From NCBI GenBank assembly GCA_002348095.1, contig DDYT01000066.1:1-35815 (forward strand): a stretch of 35,815 bases of DNA, written 5' to 3'. The position numbers were made by a program, and so were the translations under genes. Of this stretch, positions 7,078 to 15,370 are shown one piece after another. Each line of letters opens with the position of its first letter. Within the stretch, counting starts at the first letter, position 1. This DNA comes from Erysipelotrichaceae bacterium UBA2227 (GTDB taxonomy: Bacteria; Bacillota_I; Bacilli_A; Erysipelotrichales; Erysipelotrichaceae). The notes under the pieces are model-generated. The model made no database searches. It was given only the letters and a program-made list of their open reading frames with translations, and was not told where the DNA came from.

Positions 7078-7680
7078 TTAACGGTTGTAGAATTCGACGA
7101 CGAGTGCTTCGTTCAACTCGGCGTTGAGCTCATTGCGTTCCGGGTAACGGACGAATGTGCCTTTTTTTGCTTCTTTGTCGACCGAGACGAAATCGACGGT
7201 GTTAAGGGTTGCTTCCAATGAATCACGCAATAAGTCAAGACCTTTTGAGGTTTCTTTGACTTCGATCACGCTGCCCGGTTTCACCGAGTATGATGCAATG
7301 TCGACCTTTTGGCCGTTGACCAGGATATGGCCGTGATTGACCAACTGGCGGGCTGCATTGCGCGTGCGGCCAAAGCCCATGCGATAGACTACATTGTCCA
7401 AGCGGGCTTCCAATAAGCTTAAGAAGTTGTGACCGGTAACCCCAGCCATTTTGGTTGCTTTTAAGTACGTGTTGTAGAACTGACGTTCTGTCACTCCGTA
7501 CATAAAGCGAATGCGTTGTTTTTCACGTAACTGTAATCCATAGTTGGATAACTTCGCGGGACGTTTACCGCCGTGCTGACCAGGCACGCTTTGACGTTTC
7601 TTCAGTTCCTCGCCGGTTTCAAGAATTGAGAAACCTAAGCGACGGGCCTTTTTCCAAACCGGTCCGTTGACTCTTGCCAT
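7078..7680 (-). CDS. rpsD: 30S ribosomal protein S4
   Basis: A 200-residue S4 protein, the same length as in B. subtilis. It starts MARVNGPVWKKARRLGFS and carries the S4 RNA-binding domain (LEARLDNVVYRMGFGRTRNA, QLVNHGHILVNGQKVDI). S4 is a primary 16S rRNA binder that starts assembly of the 30S body, and in Firmicutes it represses its own mRNA. A strong ribosome site (AAGGAGG) precedes the ATG. The gene is the only minus-strand ribosomal gene here and is divergent from ezrA, as in the B. subtilis rpsD region. N-terminal zinc-binding cysteines are absent, so this is the zinc-free form. Confidence 0.98.
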   Translation of the reverse strand: MARVNGPVWKKARRLGFSILETGEELKKRQSVPGQHGGKRPAKLSNYGLQLREKQRIRFMYGVTERQFYNTYLKATKMAGVTGHNFLSLLEARLDNVVYRMGFGRTRNAARQLVNHGHILVNGQKVDIASYSVKPGSVIEVKETSKGLDLLRDSLEATLNTVDFVSVDKEAKKGTFVRYPERNELNAELNEALVVEFYNR

Positions 7681-7851
7681 GTAAATACCTCCTTATTGTT
7701 TTATGGCTGACATAAAACAACAACAGGCGCAAATCATCGTTGAGGGGTGTTTGTCTTGGGTATTTCGCTTTTGCAGCAAGTTACTTTACTCCATCTTACC
7801 GATGTGACAAACGCCAGATTCAAGACTTTGCGAGCTGCCATCATTTGACGC
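7681..7851 (-). promoter_or_regulatory. structured rpsD leader, candidate S4 autoregulatory RNA
   Basis: About 170 bases of untranslated leader lie between the rpsD promoter and its start. A long-range pairing, GACAAAC with GTTTGTC (7806-7812 and 7749-7755), encloses a multi-helix region. A second hairpin with an 8-base-pair stem (7698-7718, GTTTTATG/CATAAAAC) ends three bases before the Shine-Dalgarno sequence. Firmicutes rpsD leaders are known to bind S4 and repress translation. The match here is by position and structure only; a covariance search was not possible. Confidence 0.65.
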
Positions 7852-7857
7852 TTTAAT

Positions 7858-7886
7858 ACTATACCAAAAACGATGAGTTATGTCAA
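7858..7886 (-). promoter_or_regulatory. promoter of rpsD
   Basis: On the minus strand TTGACA (7881-7886) and TATAGT (7858-7863) are separated by exactly 17 bases, a near-consensus sigma-A promoter. The transcript would begin near 7851. Confidence 0.88.
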
Positions 7887-7912
7887 TTTTTACCTCAACG
7901 AAACATATTTTA

Positions 7913-7921
7913 TGTTACAAT
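7913..7921 (+). promoter_or_regulatory. extended -10 promoter of ezrA
   Basis: TGTTACAAT is an extended -10 element 23 bases upstream of the ezrA start; the -35 position has no clear match. It is divergent from and about 30 bases away from the rpsD promoter. Confidence 0.5.
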
Positions 7922-7944
7922 ATGAACAATGGGGTGACGCATTT

Positions 7945-9687
7945 ATGAATCTTGATGACATTTTGAACTTTCTATCGCAAAGAGAAGTATTGATCGGCCT
8001 TTCCGGTGCTTTGTTTTTGCTCATTGCCGTGTTGATCTTCCGCCGTTTGCGGTTAAGCGGATACTTGCGGAAACTGAAAGAACTTGAAATCCGTTACAAT
8101 TCGATTAAGAGCGTCCCGTTGCAGTTTAAACTGAACAAAGCCATCGCTTTGGCTCGTGTCAACCATGAAATCAGTGAGCTGACTCAAGCATGCAAGGAAG
8201 ATTTTCATAAAATATTCGATAACTTTAAATCGATTGCAGCCCTGTTGGCAGACACCGAAGATGAACTTTTGATCGGAAAACTGAAAACGGCCAAGGACAG
8301 TCTATTGGATTTGAGCGGATTGATCGATCAGGAACAAAAACGCGTTGAGGAACTCGACGGCCGTTTGAATATGATCTTGGAAAGGGAAAATCAGCAGCGC
8401 TACGAGATTACCCGTCTGAAAGACGAGTTCAGGGAAGTGAAGAGTCAGATTTCCGCGAAAGCCCCGGTGTTGAACTTCAGCATGGAAACCATCGAACACG
8501 AAGTCTCGGAAATTGAGAAAATGTTTACGGCCTTTGAAGAATGGATGTTTGCTTCGGAATTTGAGAAAGCCGAAGGGAAGTCCGCCGAAATCAATGAAGC
8601 TTTGGCGGTCATAAAAAACCAGATAGAAACGTTACCGGATTTGATCAGTCTGGCAAAAGGCTTACTGCCGCGGCTGCTGGATGACGTTGCCTTCAATTAC
8701 AGCCGTATCAAGCAAAAAGGCGTGTTTCTGAATCATTTGGAAGTCAGCAAGAATCTGGATATGATATCAGCTACGTTAAAGGAAGATTTGACTGCACTTC
8801 GTCAGGGTCTGACCGATCGGGCGAAAGAACATTGTGATGATAATCAGAAGCGGTTGCAGCAACTGATTTCCGCCATGGAACGCGAAGACAAGGCGTTTGA
8901 TGAGATTTCCGTGATTTGCAATGCACTTGCTGTCACTTCCACCGATAATGCCAGCCTTTTTACCGAGGTCCGTCAAAGTGTCGAACTGGTAGCACTTCGG
9001 TTCGGTTTCAATCAGCTGAGTACATCCCTTCCGAAAATTGAGAAGGAAATGATGGCCAGCATGGAGACTTTCAGAAAACTCGAACGGATGAGCCGTGAAA
9101 AATCGATACCTGCTTCGACTTTGCTGATATCGTTTAAAGAATGTCAGCAGGATATGGCAAATCAAACCAAGGATATCCAGGTTATCAAGGAACAGGTACA
9201 GCGGGCTTCCTCGGATGAAGAGCGGGCGAAGAAACAGTTGCTCAAACTTCATCTGATCATGAATGAAATTGAAGTAAAGATTCACCGTCACCGCTTGCCG
9301 CAGATTTCTGAAAATTACCAGGGAGATGTCGCACGTTGTCATCAGTATATCGAATCAATGGAAGAACTGCTCTCTGTCAATCCGTTAGACATCAAAGCAC
9401 TGAATCTGACTGTCAGTGAAGCCATTGATTATATCTATAAACTGTATAACAATGTCAATAACATCGTAGGTATGGTCGATATGGTCGAACATGCCATCGT
9501 ATTCGGCAATAAATACCGCTCCAGTTTTCCGGCGCTGGATTCTGAACTTACCCGGGCTGAACTGTCGTTTAGAAACGGGGAGTATACACAGGCGCTGACC
9601 ATTGCCTTGTCAGCCATCGAAAAACTTCATCCTCAGAAATTTGAGGATTTGATTAAGGAGAATGCCCGAAGTGCAAAGCATGCCTGA
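7945..9687 (+). CDS. ezrA: septation ring formation regulator EzrA
   Basis: A 580-residue protein with one N-terminal membrane helix (about residues 14-33, VLIGLSGALFLLIAVLIF) and a long cytoplasmic coiled-coil body, the architecture of EzrA. The C-terminal segment AIVFGNKYRSSFPALDSEL, followed by FRNGEYTQALTIALSAIEK, matches the conserved EzrA end, including the patch needed for midcell localisation. EzrA limits FtsZ ring formation away from the division site and helps coordinate cell wall synthesis. The ATG at 7945 has GGGGTGA upstream; the frame extends 24 codons further, into the divergent promoter region, so the longer form is unlikely. The next gene is the cysteine desulfurase, as in B. 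subtilis, and the two overlap. Confidence 0.9.
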   Translation: MNLDDILNFLSQREVLIGLSGALFLLIAVLIFRRLRLSGYLRKLKELEIRYNSIKSVPLQFKLNKAIALARVNHEISELTQACKEDFHKIFDNFKSIAALLADTEDELLIGKLKTAKDSLLDLSGLIDQEQKRVEELDGRLNMILERENQQRYEITRLKDEFREVKSQISAKAPVLNFSMETIEHEVSEIEKMFTAFEEWMFASEFEKAEGKSAEINEALAVIKNQIETLPDLISLAKGLLPRLLDDVAFNYSRIKQKGVFLNHLEVSKNLDMISATLKEDLTALRQGLTDRAKEHCDDNQKRLQQLISAMEREDKAFDEISVICNALAVTSTDNASLFTEVRQSVELVALRFGFNQLSTSLPKIEKEMMASMETFRKLERMSREKSIPASTLLISFKECQQDMANQTKDIQVIKEQVQRASSDEERAKKQLLKLHLIMNEIEVKIHRHRLPQISENYQGDVARCHQYIESMEELLSVNPLDIKALNLTVSEAIDYIYKLYNNVNNIVGMVDMVEHAIVFGNKYRSSFPALDSELTRAELSFRNGEYTQALTIALSAIEKLHPQKFEDLIKENARSAKHA

Positions 9688-10807
9688 TATTTATTTTGAT
9701 TACGCTTCCACAGCACCCGTCCGTCATGAGGTAATTGAGGCAACGCAAACATTGTTGCCTCAGTTTTATGCTAACCCGGATTCATTGCATCATTTGGGTA
9801 CGAAAGTATCTGATCTGATGCGGGTCAGCCGGGAAAAGATTGCAGCCATGCTCCGTGTATCCCCTGAAACGGTATTGTTTACCGCTTCGGCATCCGAAGC
9901 CAATAACATGGCTATCAAAGGGGTTGCGTTCGCCAACCGGCACAAAGGCAGACACTGCATTACCAGCAAGATCGAGCATAGCAGTGTCCTTAATGCTTTT
10001 ATACAATTGGAGCAGCATTTCGGTTTTGAAGTTGATTATCTGGATGTGGATGAGTATGGCCGTATTTCATTGGAACGGTTACAAAGCTTACTGCGAAAAG
10101 ATACGATCCTTGTTTCGATCATGGCGATCAATAATGAGATCGGAACGATTCAGGATATAGAGTCCATTAAGAAAATCGTCAAGTCGGGCAGTGCTGCTGC
10201 ACTGCATGTTGATTTTGTTCAGATGCTCGGAAAGTATCCGATCGATTTGGCACGAATCGATTTCGCCAGTTTCTCCGCTCATAAAATCGGCGGACTCAAA
10301 GGTTCGGGATTGCTCATTCGCAATCCGCAAATCGAAATGCTGGCATTAATCAGCGGCGGTCAGCAAGAGCAACATCTGCGTGGGGGCACCAGCAATGTAC
10401 TGGTCAATATTACGTTTGCCAAAGCGATGCGACTGGCACTTGATGAGATGGTATCAGTTACAGAACGTATAAAATCGATCAATGACTATCTTCGCAGTGA
10501 ACTGGCAACCTGTGCGGGAGTGGATATTCTAACTCCTGAAGATGGTTCAGTGTACATACTGGCGTTTACTTATCCGTCGATCCCTTCAGAAATCATGATG
10601 AATGCACTGAGTCAGCGGAAAATCTACGTATCTGCGCACAGCACCTGCACTTCGCGCTCTGCATATTCGCACGTTCATAAAGCCATCGGATTAAAAGAGC
10701 ATGCGGCCAACGGTGTGATCCGGTTAAGTTTTGGCAATCAGTCAACACTTGAACAAGCCACCCGTTTTGTCGAATGTTTTAAGGAGATCATCAAACATGG
10801 ATATTAG
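9671..10807 (+). CDS. cysteine desulfurase, NifZ/IscS-like, partner of ThiI
   Basis: A PLP-dependent class V aminotransferase-fold enzyme of about 378 residues that takes sulfur from cysteine as a persulfide. The start region IYFDYASTAPVRHEV, the HIDH-region equivalent SKIEHSSV, the PLP lysine in SAHKIGGLKGSG and the cysteine loop HSTCTSRSAY are all visible. It lies between ezrA and thiI exactly as nifZ (yrvO-like) does in B. subtilis, where it supplies sulfur specifically for tRNA s4U by ThiI. The start is uncertain: GTG at 9671 fits the AAGGAG at 9655-9660 with a 10-base spacing, while ATG at 9662 is too close and ATG at 9680 too far. The gene overlaps ezrA by 17 bases and thiI by 11. Confidence 0.9.
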   Translation: MQSMPDIYFDYASTAPVRHEVIEATQTLLPQFYANPDSLHHLGTKVSDLMRVSREKIAAMLRVSPETVLFTASASEANNMAIKGVAFANRHKGRHCITSKIEHSSVLNAFIQLEQHFGFEVDYLDVDEYGRISLERLQSLLRKDTILVSIMAINNEIGTIQDIESIKKIVKSGSAAALHVDFVQMLGKYPIDLARIDFASFSAHKIGGLKGSGLLIRNPQIEMLALISGGQQEQHLRGGTSNVLVNITFAKAMRLALDEMVSVTERIKSINDYLRSELATCAGVDILTPEDGSVYILAFTYPSIPSEIMMNALSQRKIYVSAHSTCTSRSAYSHVHKAIGLKEHAANGVIRLSFGNQSTLEQATRFVECFKEIIKHGY

Positions 10808-11993
10808 AGCTGATATTTGTGTCGTCCGTTTCGCGGAACTGTCGACCAAAGGAAAAAATAAAAAAGACTTTGTGCGACAGCTGAGAAAGAATATATCGGA
10901 AGCCATGAAAAGTTTTGATTCCGTCACAGTTGTCGGTTCTTTTGACCGCATTTATGTTGTTCTTAACGGTGCGGATGAACGCACGGTGATTGCGCGGCTT
11001 CAGCAGATTTTCGGGATAAGCACCATATCCCTGGCAGTCAAAGCGGAGCAAAATTTGGATGCGATGTGTGAAGTGGCCATCGCACTGATGAAAAATGAAA
11101 TACCGTCTACTTTCAAGGTGATAACGAGAAGGGCAGACAAGTCATTTCCGTGGGTCACCGATCAGATCAACCGTGCGCTGGGTACAGCCATATTGAATAA
11201 TACGGAGCATCGAGTGGATGTTCATGAACCCGAAATCAAGGTATTGGTTGAAGTACGTCCTGATGAAGTATATATTACAGTGAACACTGTAGCCGGAGCC
11301 GGAGGATTTCCGGTCGGGACACAGGGGAAGGGCATGCTGCTGTTATCCGGGGGTATCGACTCTCCGGTAGCGGCGCACTTATGCAACAAGCGCGGGATGG
11401 AGCTGGAGTGTATCCATTTCCAGTCACCTCCCTATACATCGCAGGCAGCCTTGGATAAAGTAATGGATTTGGCTCGAAAACTGACGGCTGGTCAGCGAGA
11501 GATCCGCATGCACATCGTCAACTTCACCGACTTGCAGTTGCAGATCAATCATTTCATACCGGAAGACTACCGCATCACCATCATGCGAAGGATGATGATA
11601 CGCGTAGCCGAAGAGCTGGCTGTCAAACGCAAATGCAAAGCGTTGATTACCGGAGAATGTATCGGTCAGGTCGCTTCTCAGACACTTGAAAGCATTCAGG
11701 TAATTTCCTCGGTGGCAACATTGCCGATTTTGCGCCCGCTGATCACTTATGATAAAAACGAAATCATATCCCTGGCAGAAAAGATCGGGACCTTTGAGAT
11801 ATCGATTCGACCGTATGAAGATTGCTGTACGGTATTTACACCGGTCAATCCGGTTACCCGTCCTGCGTTACACAGGGCACTGCATTATGAGAAGTCCTTC
11901 GATTTTGCTCCGTATGTGATAGAATGTGTTGAAAAGTCACAGACGGTTTTTGTAAAATATGAAAAGAAGCAAGCAGAGGATGCTCTGTTTTAG
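10797..11993 (+). CDS. thiI: tRNA 4-thiouridine synthetase ThiI
   Basis: A 398-residue ATP-dependent enzyme that inserts sulfur at tRNA uridine 8 and, in many bacteria, helps make the thiazole of thiamine. It has an N-terminal ferredoxin-like and THUMP region (about residues 1-165) and a PP-loop ATPase domain with SGGIDSPVAA at residues 184-193. A conserved cysteine lies in PYEDCCTVF near the C-terminal end. There is no rhodanese domain, as usual in Firmicutes, so it depends on the partner desulfurase encoded just upstream. The ATG at 10797 has AAGGAG ten bases before it and overlaps the upstream gene by 11 bases. Confidence 0.95.
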   Translation: MDIRADICVVRFAELSTKGKNKKDFVRQLRKNISEAMKSFDSVTVVGSFDRIYVVLNGADERTVIARLQQIFGISTISLAVKAEQNLDAMCEVAIALMKNEIPSTFKVITRRADKSFPWVTDQINRALGTAILNNTEHRVDVHEPEIKVLVEVRPDEVYITVNTVAGAGGFPVGTQGKGMLLLSGGIDSPVAAHLCNKRGMELECIHFQSPPYTSQAALDKVMDLARKLTAGQREIRMHIVNFTDLQLQINHFIPEDYRITIMRRMMIRVAEELAVKRKCKALITGECIGQVASQTLESIQVISSVATLPILRPLITYDKNEIISLAEKIGTFEISIRPYEDCCTVFTPVNPVTRPALHRALHYEKSFDFAPYVIECVEKSQTVFVKYEKKQAEDALF

Positions 11994-12003
11994 GAGACTA
12001 ACT

Positions 12004-12849
12004 ATGAATAAACACCTCGTACTGCAAAGTGATTTCGGATTGGTGGATGGTGCCGTAGCAGCCATGTATGGCGTTGCCCTGGAGGTTTCCCCCAGCCTGA
12101 AAGTCTATGACCTGACCCACGAAATTCCGCCATATGATATATTTGCGGCCTCGTATCGCCTGATTCAGACGTTACAATACTGGCCAAAAGGCACCGTTTT
12201 TGTTTCGGTCGTTGATCCCGGCGTCGGATCTAACCGTAAAAGCGTCGTGGCCAGAGCAAACAGCGGACACTATGTCGTAACTCCGGACAACGGAACGCTC
12301 ACTCATGTCAAACGTCTGATCGGGATTGAGGAAGTCCGGGAAATTGAAGAAGCGGTTCACCGCCGTAAAAATACCGAACATTCCTATACCTTTCACGGGC
12401 GCGATGTTTATGCGTTTACCGGAGCGAAACTGGCGGCCGACTTAATTTCTTTTGAAGATGTCGGGCAGTTATTATCCGTTGAGCGTATCGTTGAAGTCGA
12501 TTTGGCTGTTGCTCAGCTTTTTGAAGGGCGTATCGTCGGAAGTGTCGATATCCTCGATGTCCGGTTTGGCAGCTGCTGGACCAACATTCCCAGAGAAATG
12601 TTTACGAAACTGGAGATTGAGTTTGGCGATATGGTCGAAGTGTCAATCACCAACGGACATATCCGTGTCTATCAGAATCACGTTTGTTACGGACCGACGT
12701 TCGCCCAGGTCAATGTCGGAGAAGTACTGTTGTATACCAACTCGATGTATCATATGGCACTGGCCATTAACCAGGGGAATTTTGCCCGTGCCTATAACAT
12801 CGGCACAGGGCCGCAATGGAGAGTCGAACTTAAGAAAGTCGTGAGGTAA
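12004..12849 (+). CDS. S-adenosyl-L-methionine hydroxide adenosyltransferase (SAM hydrolase, DUF62 family)
   Basis: A 281-residue enzyme of the fluorinase/SAM hydroxide adenosyltransferase fold, splitting SAM to adenosine and methionine with an activated water. Sequence landmarks are LQSDFGLVDGAVAAM at the start, VVDPGVGSNRKSV and TFHGRDVYA. The Asp-Arg-His triad that separates hydrolases from halogenases is visible as Asp71, Arg78 and His131, so hydrolysis is the most likely reaction. The biological role of these enzymes is unsettled. The start has TAGGAG upstream and is 10 bases after thiI; the next gene, ffh, starts 2 bases after its stop. It sits at a joint between two conserved gene blocks. 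Confidence 0.9.
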   Translation: MNKHLVLQSDFGLVDGAVAAMYGVALEVSPSLKVYDLTHEIPPYDIFAASYRLIQTLQYWPKGTVFVSVVDPGVGSNRKSVVARANSGHYVVTPDNGTLTHVKRLIGIEEVREIEEAVHRRKNTEHSYTFHGRDVYAFTGAKLAADLISFEDVGQLLSVERIVEVDLAVAQLFEGRIVGSVDILDVRFGSCWTNIPREMFTKLEIEFGDMVEVSITNGHIRVYQNHVCYGPTFAQVNVGEVLLYTNSMYHMALAINQGNFARAYNIGTGPQWRVELKKVVR

Positions 12850-12851
12850 TT

Positions 12852-14237
12852 ATGGCGTTTGATCAATTAAGCAACCGCTTAGCACAGGCGGTTAAAAAGA
12901 TTTCCGGTCAGGCAAAACTGACGGAAAAGAACATGGACGAAATGCTTCGGGAAGTGCGACTGGCACTTTTGGAAGCGGATGTCAACCTGTCGGTCATACA
13001 GAAGTTTTTAGCGGATGTAAAAGAAAAGTCAATCGGGATGGATGTTTATACAAGGGTCAATCCGTCACAAATGGTCGTAAAAGTCGTTTATGATGAGCTT
13101 GTCGGTCTGCTTGGTGAAAAAGAGGCCGGACTAAACCTGGTCCACAAACCGTCGGTAATCATGATGGTCGGTCTTCAGGGAACCGGAAAAACGACGACAG
13201 CAGCGAAGCTGGCTTTATGGCTGAGTAAGAAAGAAAATAAAAAAGTGCTGCTGGTAGCTGCGGATCTGGCCCGTCCGGCGGCCATCGAGCAGTTAAAAGT
13301 TTTGGGCAGTTCGATCGGGACCGATGTTTTCACGTTGGGGGTTTCTGCCGGTGTCGTACAAACCGTCAAGGATGCTTTGGCATATGCGATCAATCAGCAG
13401 TATGATACAGTGATCGTAGATACAGCCGGTCGATTGCATATCGATGATCAGCTGATGGATGAGCTGAAACTGGCTTATGCTGCGCTTCGCCCGCAGGAAG
13501 TTTTGCTGACAGTCGATGCGATGACCGGTCAGGATATTGTTACCGTAGCACAGTCATTTCATAATGCATTGAAGATCACAGGACTGGTCGTTACAAAGTT
13601 TGACGGGGATGCCCGTGGCGGCGGTGTCTTGTCTGTAAGGCAGGTGACTTCGGTACCGGTCAAGTTTGTCGGTACGGGAGAAAAAACCGATGAGTTTGAA
13701 TTGTTTTATCCCGAGCGGATGGCATCGCGCATCTTAGGGATGGGTGATGTACTGTCGCTGGTTGAAAAAGCGGAAGAAAAGATGGATCTGGAAGCAAGCA
13801 TGAAAGGTGCTCAGCGATTGGTACAGGGGACCTTTACTTTGGAAGATATGATGGATCAGATCAATCAGGTGACCAAACTGGGGTCGCTTTCCGGCTTGTT
13901 GAAAATGATGCCCGGTGCCGGGCAGCTTGCTTCGCAAATCAATGACGATGATGCGACCCGTCAGATGAAACGTTCGAAAGCCATTATTCAAAGTATGACC
14001 GTTCAAGAGCGCCAACAGCCGGACATTCTCAGATCTTCCAGAAAAGTCCGCATTGCGAAAGGTTCGGGTACCAGTGTGGCAGAGGTCAACAGGCTTCTGA
14101 CGCAGTTTGAAAAAACCAAAGAACAGATGAAAATGATGATGCGGATGAGCGGGGGAAGTAACCCGTTGAGTCAGATGGCCTCAAAACCCGGATCCAATAC
14201 CCGCCCCAATCCAAACAAGAAAAAGAAACGGCGGTAA
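12852..14237 (+). CDS. ffh: signal recognition particle GTPase Ffh
   Basis: A 461-residue SRP54 protein that binds signal sequences emerging from the ribosome and directs them to the membrane with FtsY. It has the helical N domain (about residues 1-85), the GTPase G domain with GLQGTGKTTTAAKLA at residues 107-121, DTAGRLHID, and TKFDGDARGG, and a methionine-rich M domain with the C-terminal MMMRMSGG segment. The upstream YlxM gene usual in Firmicutes is missing and ftsY is not in the window. The ribosomal protein S16 gene follows with its own promoter, as usual for this cluster. Confidence 0.98.
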   Translation: MAFDQLSNRLAQAVKKISGQAKLTEKNMDEMLREVRLALLEADVNLSVIQKFLADVKEKSIGMDVYTRVNPSQMVVKVVYDELVGLLGEKEAGLNLVHKPSVIMMVGLQGTGKTTTAAKLALWLSKKENKKVLLVAADLARPAAIEQLKVLGSSIGTDVFTLGVSAGVVQTVKDALAYAINQQYDTVIVDTAGRLHIDDQLMDELKLAYAALRPQEVLLTVDAMTGQDIVTVAQSFHNALKITGLVVTKFDGDARGGGVLSVRQVTSVPVKFVGTGEKTDEFELFYPERMASRILGMGDVLSLVEKAEEKMDLEASMKGAQRLVQGTFTLEDMMDQINQVTKLGSLSGLLKMMPGAGQLASQINDDDATRQMKRSKAIIQSMTVQERQQPDILRSSRKVRIAKGSGTSVAEVNRLLTQFEKTKEQMKMMMRMSGGSNPLSQMASKPGSNTRPNPNKKKKRR

Positions 14238-14260
14238 TCACTGCTGTTAAGTAAAATCAC

Positions 14261-14288
14261 TTGACACGCAAACTTTTTGTGGTATGAT
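14261..14288 (+). promoter_or_regulatory. promoter of the rpsP operon
   Basis: TTGACA (14261-14266) and TATGAT (14283-14288) are separated by 16 bases, with TGG before the -10 giving an extended element. It lies 27 bases upstream of the rpsP start. Confidence 0.85.
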
Positions 14289-14315
14289 GGTAAAGGAATT
14301 AAAGGAGGAACAATT

Positions 14316-14588
14316 ATGGCTGTAAAATTACGTTTAAAAAGAATGGGTGCAAAAAAGAGTCCGTTTTACCGAATCGTTGCTGCGGATGCACGTTCACCGC
14401 GTGACGGACGTTTTATTGAAGCGATCGGTTACTATAATCCGACCAGTGTTCCGGCAGATGTCAAAATAGATGCCGAGTTGGCATTGAAATGGCTCAATAA
14501 CGGTGCTCAACCGTCCGATACGGTCCGTGCACTTTTGTCCGGTGCCGGCGTGTTGAAGCGTTTTCACGAAGAGAAGAACGGTAAATAA
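14316..14588 (+). CDS. rpsP: 30S ribosomal protein S16
   Basis: A 90-residue S16 protein beginning MAVKLRLKRMGAKKSPFYRI, with RVADARSPRDGRFIE-like central motif (RIVADARSPRDGRFIEAIGYY). It binds 16S rRNA and aids 30S assembly. The ATG at 14316 has AAAGGAGG in front of it; the frame starts further upstream inside the promoter but that part is not translated. It is followed by khpA after 2 bases, the usual Firmicutes order. Confidence 0.98.
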   Translation: MAVKLRLKRMGAKKSPFYRIVAADARSPRDGRFIEAIGYYNPTSVPADVKIDAELALKWLNNGAQPSDTVRALLSGAGVLKRFHEEKNGK

Positions 14589-14590
14589 TC

Positions 14591-14839
14591 ATGAACACAT
14601 TGGAACAAGTCTTATATGATCTTGTCAGTCCGATGGTCGAAGATATCGCTAGTTTATCCGTTAAGACACTTTCGAGTCTTGACGAGTCGGAAATCGTGCT
14701 GATGGTGTATGCTAAGTCAGAAGATATTGCACGGCTGATCGGTCGGCAGGGTTCGATGGCTACCGCGATCCGTCATATGATGTCGATTCCTTCGCGTATC
14801 GAAGATAAGAAAATCGCGATCAAGTTTGAGTCGTATTAG
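14591..14839 (+). CDS. khpA: KH-domain RNA-binding protein KhpA
   Basis: An 82-residue single-KH-domain protein of the YlqC/KhpA family. The GXXG loop is visible in LIGRQGSMATAI. KhpA forms a heterodimer with KhpB/Jag and, in streptococci and lactobacilli, affects cell division and length; it binds many RNAs. The position between rpsP and rimM is the standard one. The stop codon is part of a terminator-like hairpin, so read-through into rimM may be limited. Confidence 0.95.
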   Translation: MNTLEQVLYDLVSPMVEDIASLSVKTLSSLDESEIVLMVYAKSEDIARLIGRQGSMATAIRHMMSIPSRIEDKKIAIKFESY

Positions 14840-14860
14840 GATGCCTGGCATCCTTTTTTT
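14838..14860 (+). terminator. intra-operon terminator hairpin after khpA
   Basis: AGGATGC (14838-14844) and GCATCCT (14848-14854) pair across a three-base loop and are followed by seven T residues (14854-14860). The left arm overlaps the khpA stop codon. The rimM ribosome site (GGAGG) starts directly after the T-run. No promoter is visible between this hairpin and rimM, so it must act as a partial terminator or attenuator. Confidence 0.8.
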
Positions 14861-14869
14861 GGAGGTTCT

Positions 14870-15370
14870 ATGAGAAAGATCAAGATTGGTCAGATCGTGC
14901 GTCCGTTTGGACTCAAAGGGGAAGTCAAAATAAAGTTATTTACCGATTTTCCTGAAGATCGTTTTACGGTCGGTATGCCGCTGTCACTTTCATCGGGTAA
15001 AGAGGATATTGGAGTCGTCGTAGCCTCTTTTCGGATGCATCAGGGATTTGCTTTGGTTTCGTTTGAAGGAAAACCGAAAATCGAGGATATTGAAATGTAT
15101 CGTAATTTCGAGGTTTCGATCGATGAAGAGAATATCGAACAGCAGGAAGATGACGTCTATTTTTTTGATCTGATCGGCTGTTCGGTCGTTGATCAGAAGC
15201 AGATGTTGCTGGGAACCGTAAGTGAAGTCATCGACTCACCGGCTCATGCCATCATTCGGGTCAAAAGGGAAGGCAAGGATATACTGATACCCTATGTCGA
15301 TGCCTTTATTACCGATGAAAATCTGGATGAGAAAATAATCACTGTGCGTTTGATCGAGGGGATGTTATGA
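14870..15370 (+). CDS. rimM: 16S rRNA processing protein RimM
   Basis: A 166-residue ribosome maturation factor with an N-terminal RimM domain (IGQIVRPFGLKGEVKIKLFTDF) and a C-terminal PRC-barrel domain (DLIGCSVVDQKQMLLGTV, ILIPYVDAFI). RimM binds S19 and helps fold the head of the 30S subunit. GGAGG lies five bases before the ATG. The stop overlaps the trmD start by 4 bases. A hairpin with a T-run lies directly upstream, so its expression probably depends on read-through from rpsP-khpA. Confidence 0.97.
   Translation: MRKIKIGQIVRPFGLKGEVKIKLFTDFPEDRFTVGMPLSLSSGKEDIGVVVASFRMHQGFALVSFEGKPKIEDIEMYRNFEVSIDEENIEQQEDDVYFFDLIGCSVVDQKQMLLGTVSEVIDSPAHAIIRVKREGKDILIPYVDAFITDENLDEKIITVRLIEGML

Noticed and set aside
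8776..9342. 188-codon minus-strand frame antisense to ezrA
   Set aside because: EzrA is well supported on the plus strand; the antisense frame shows no recognisable motif or ribosome site.
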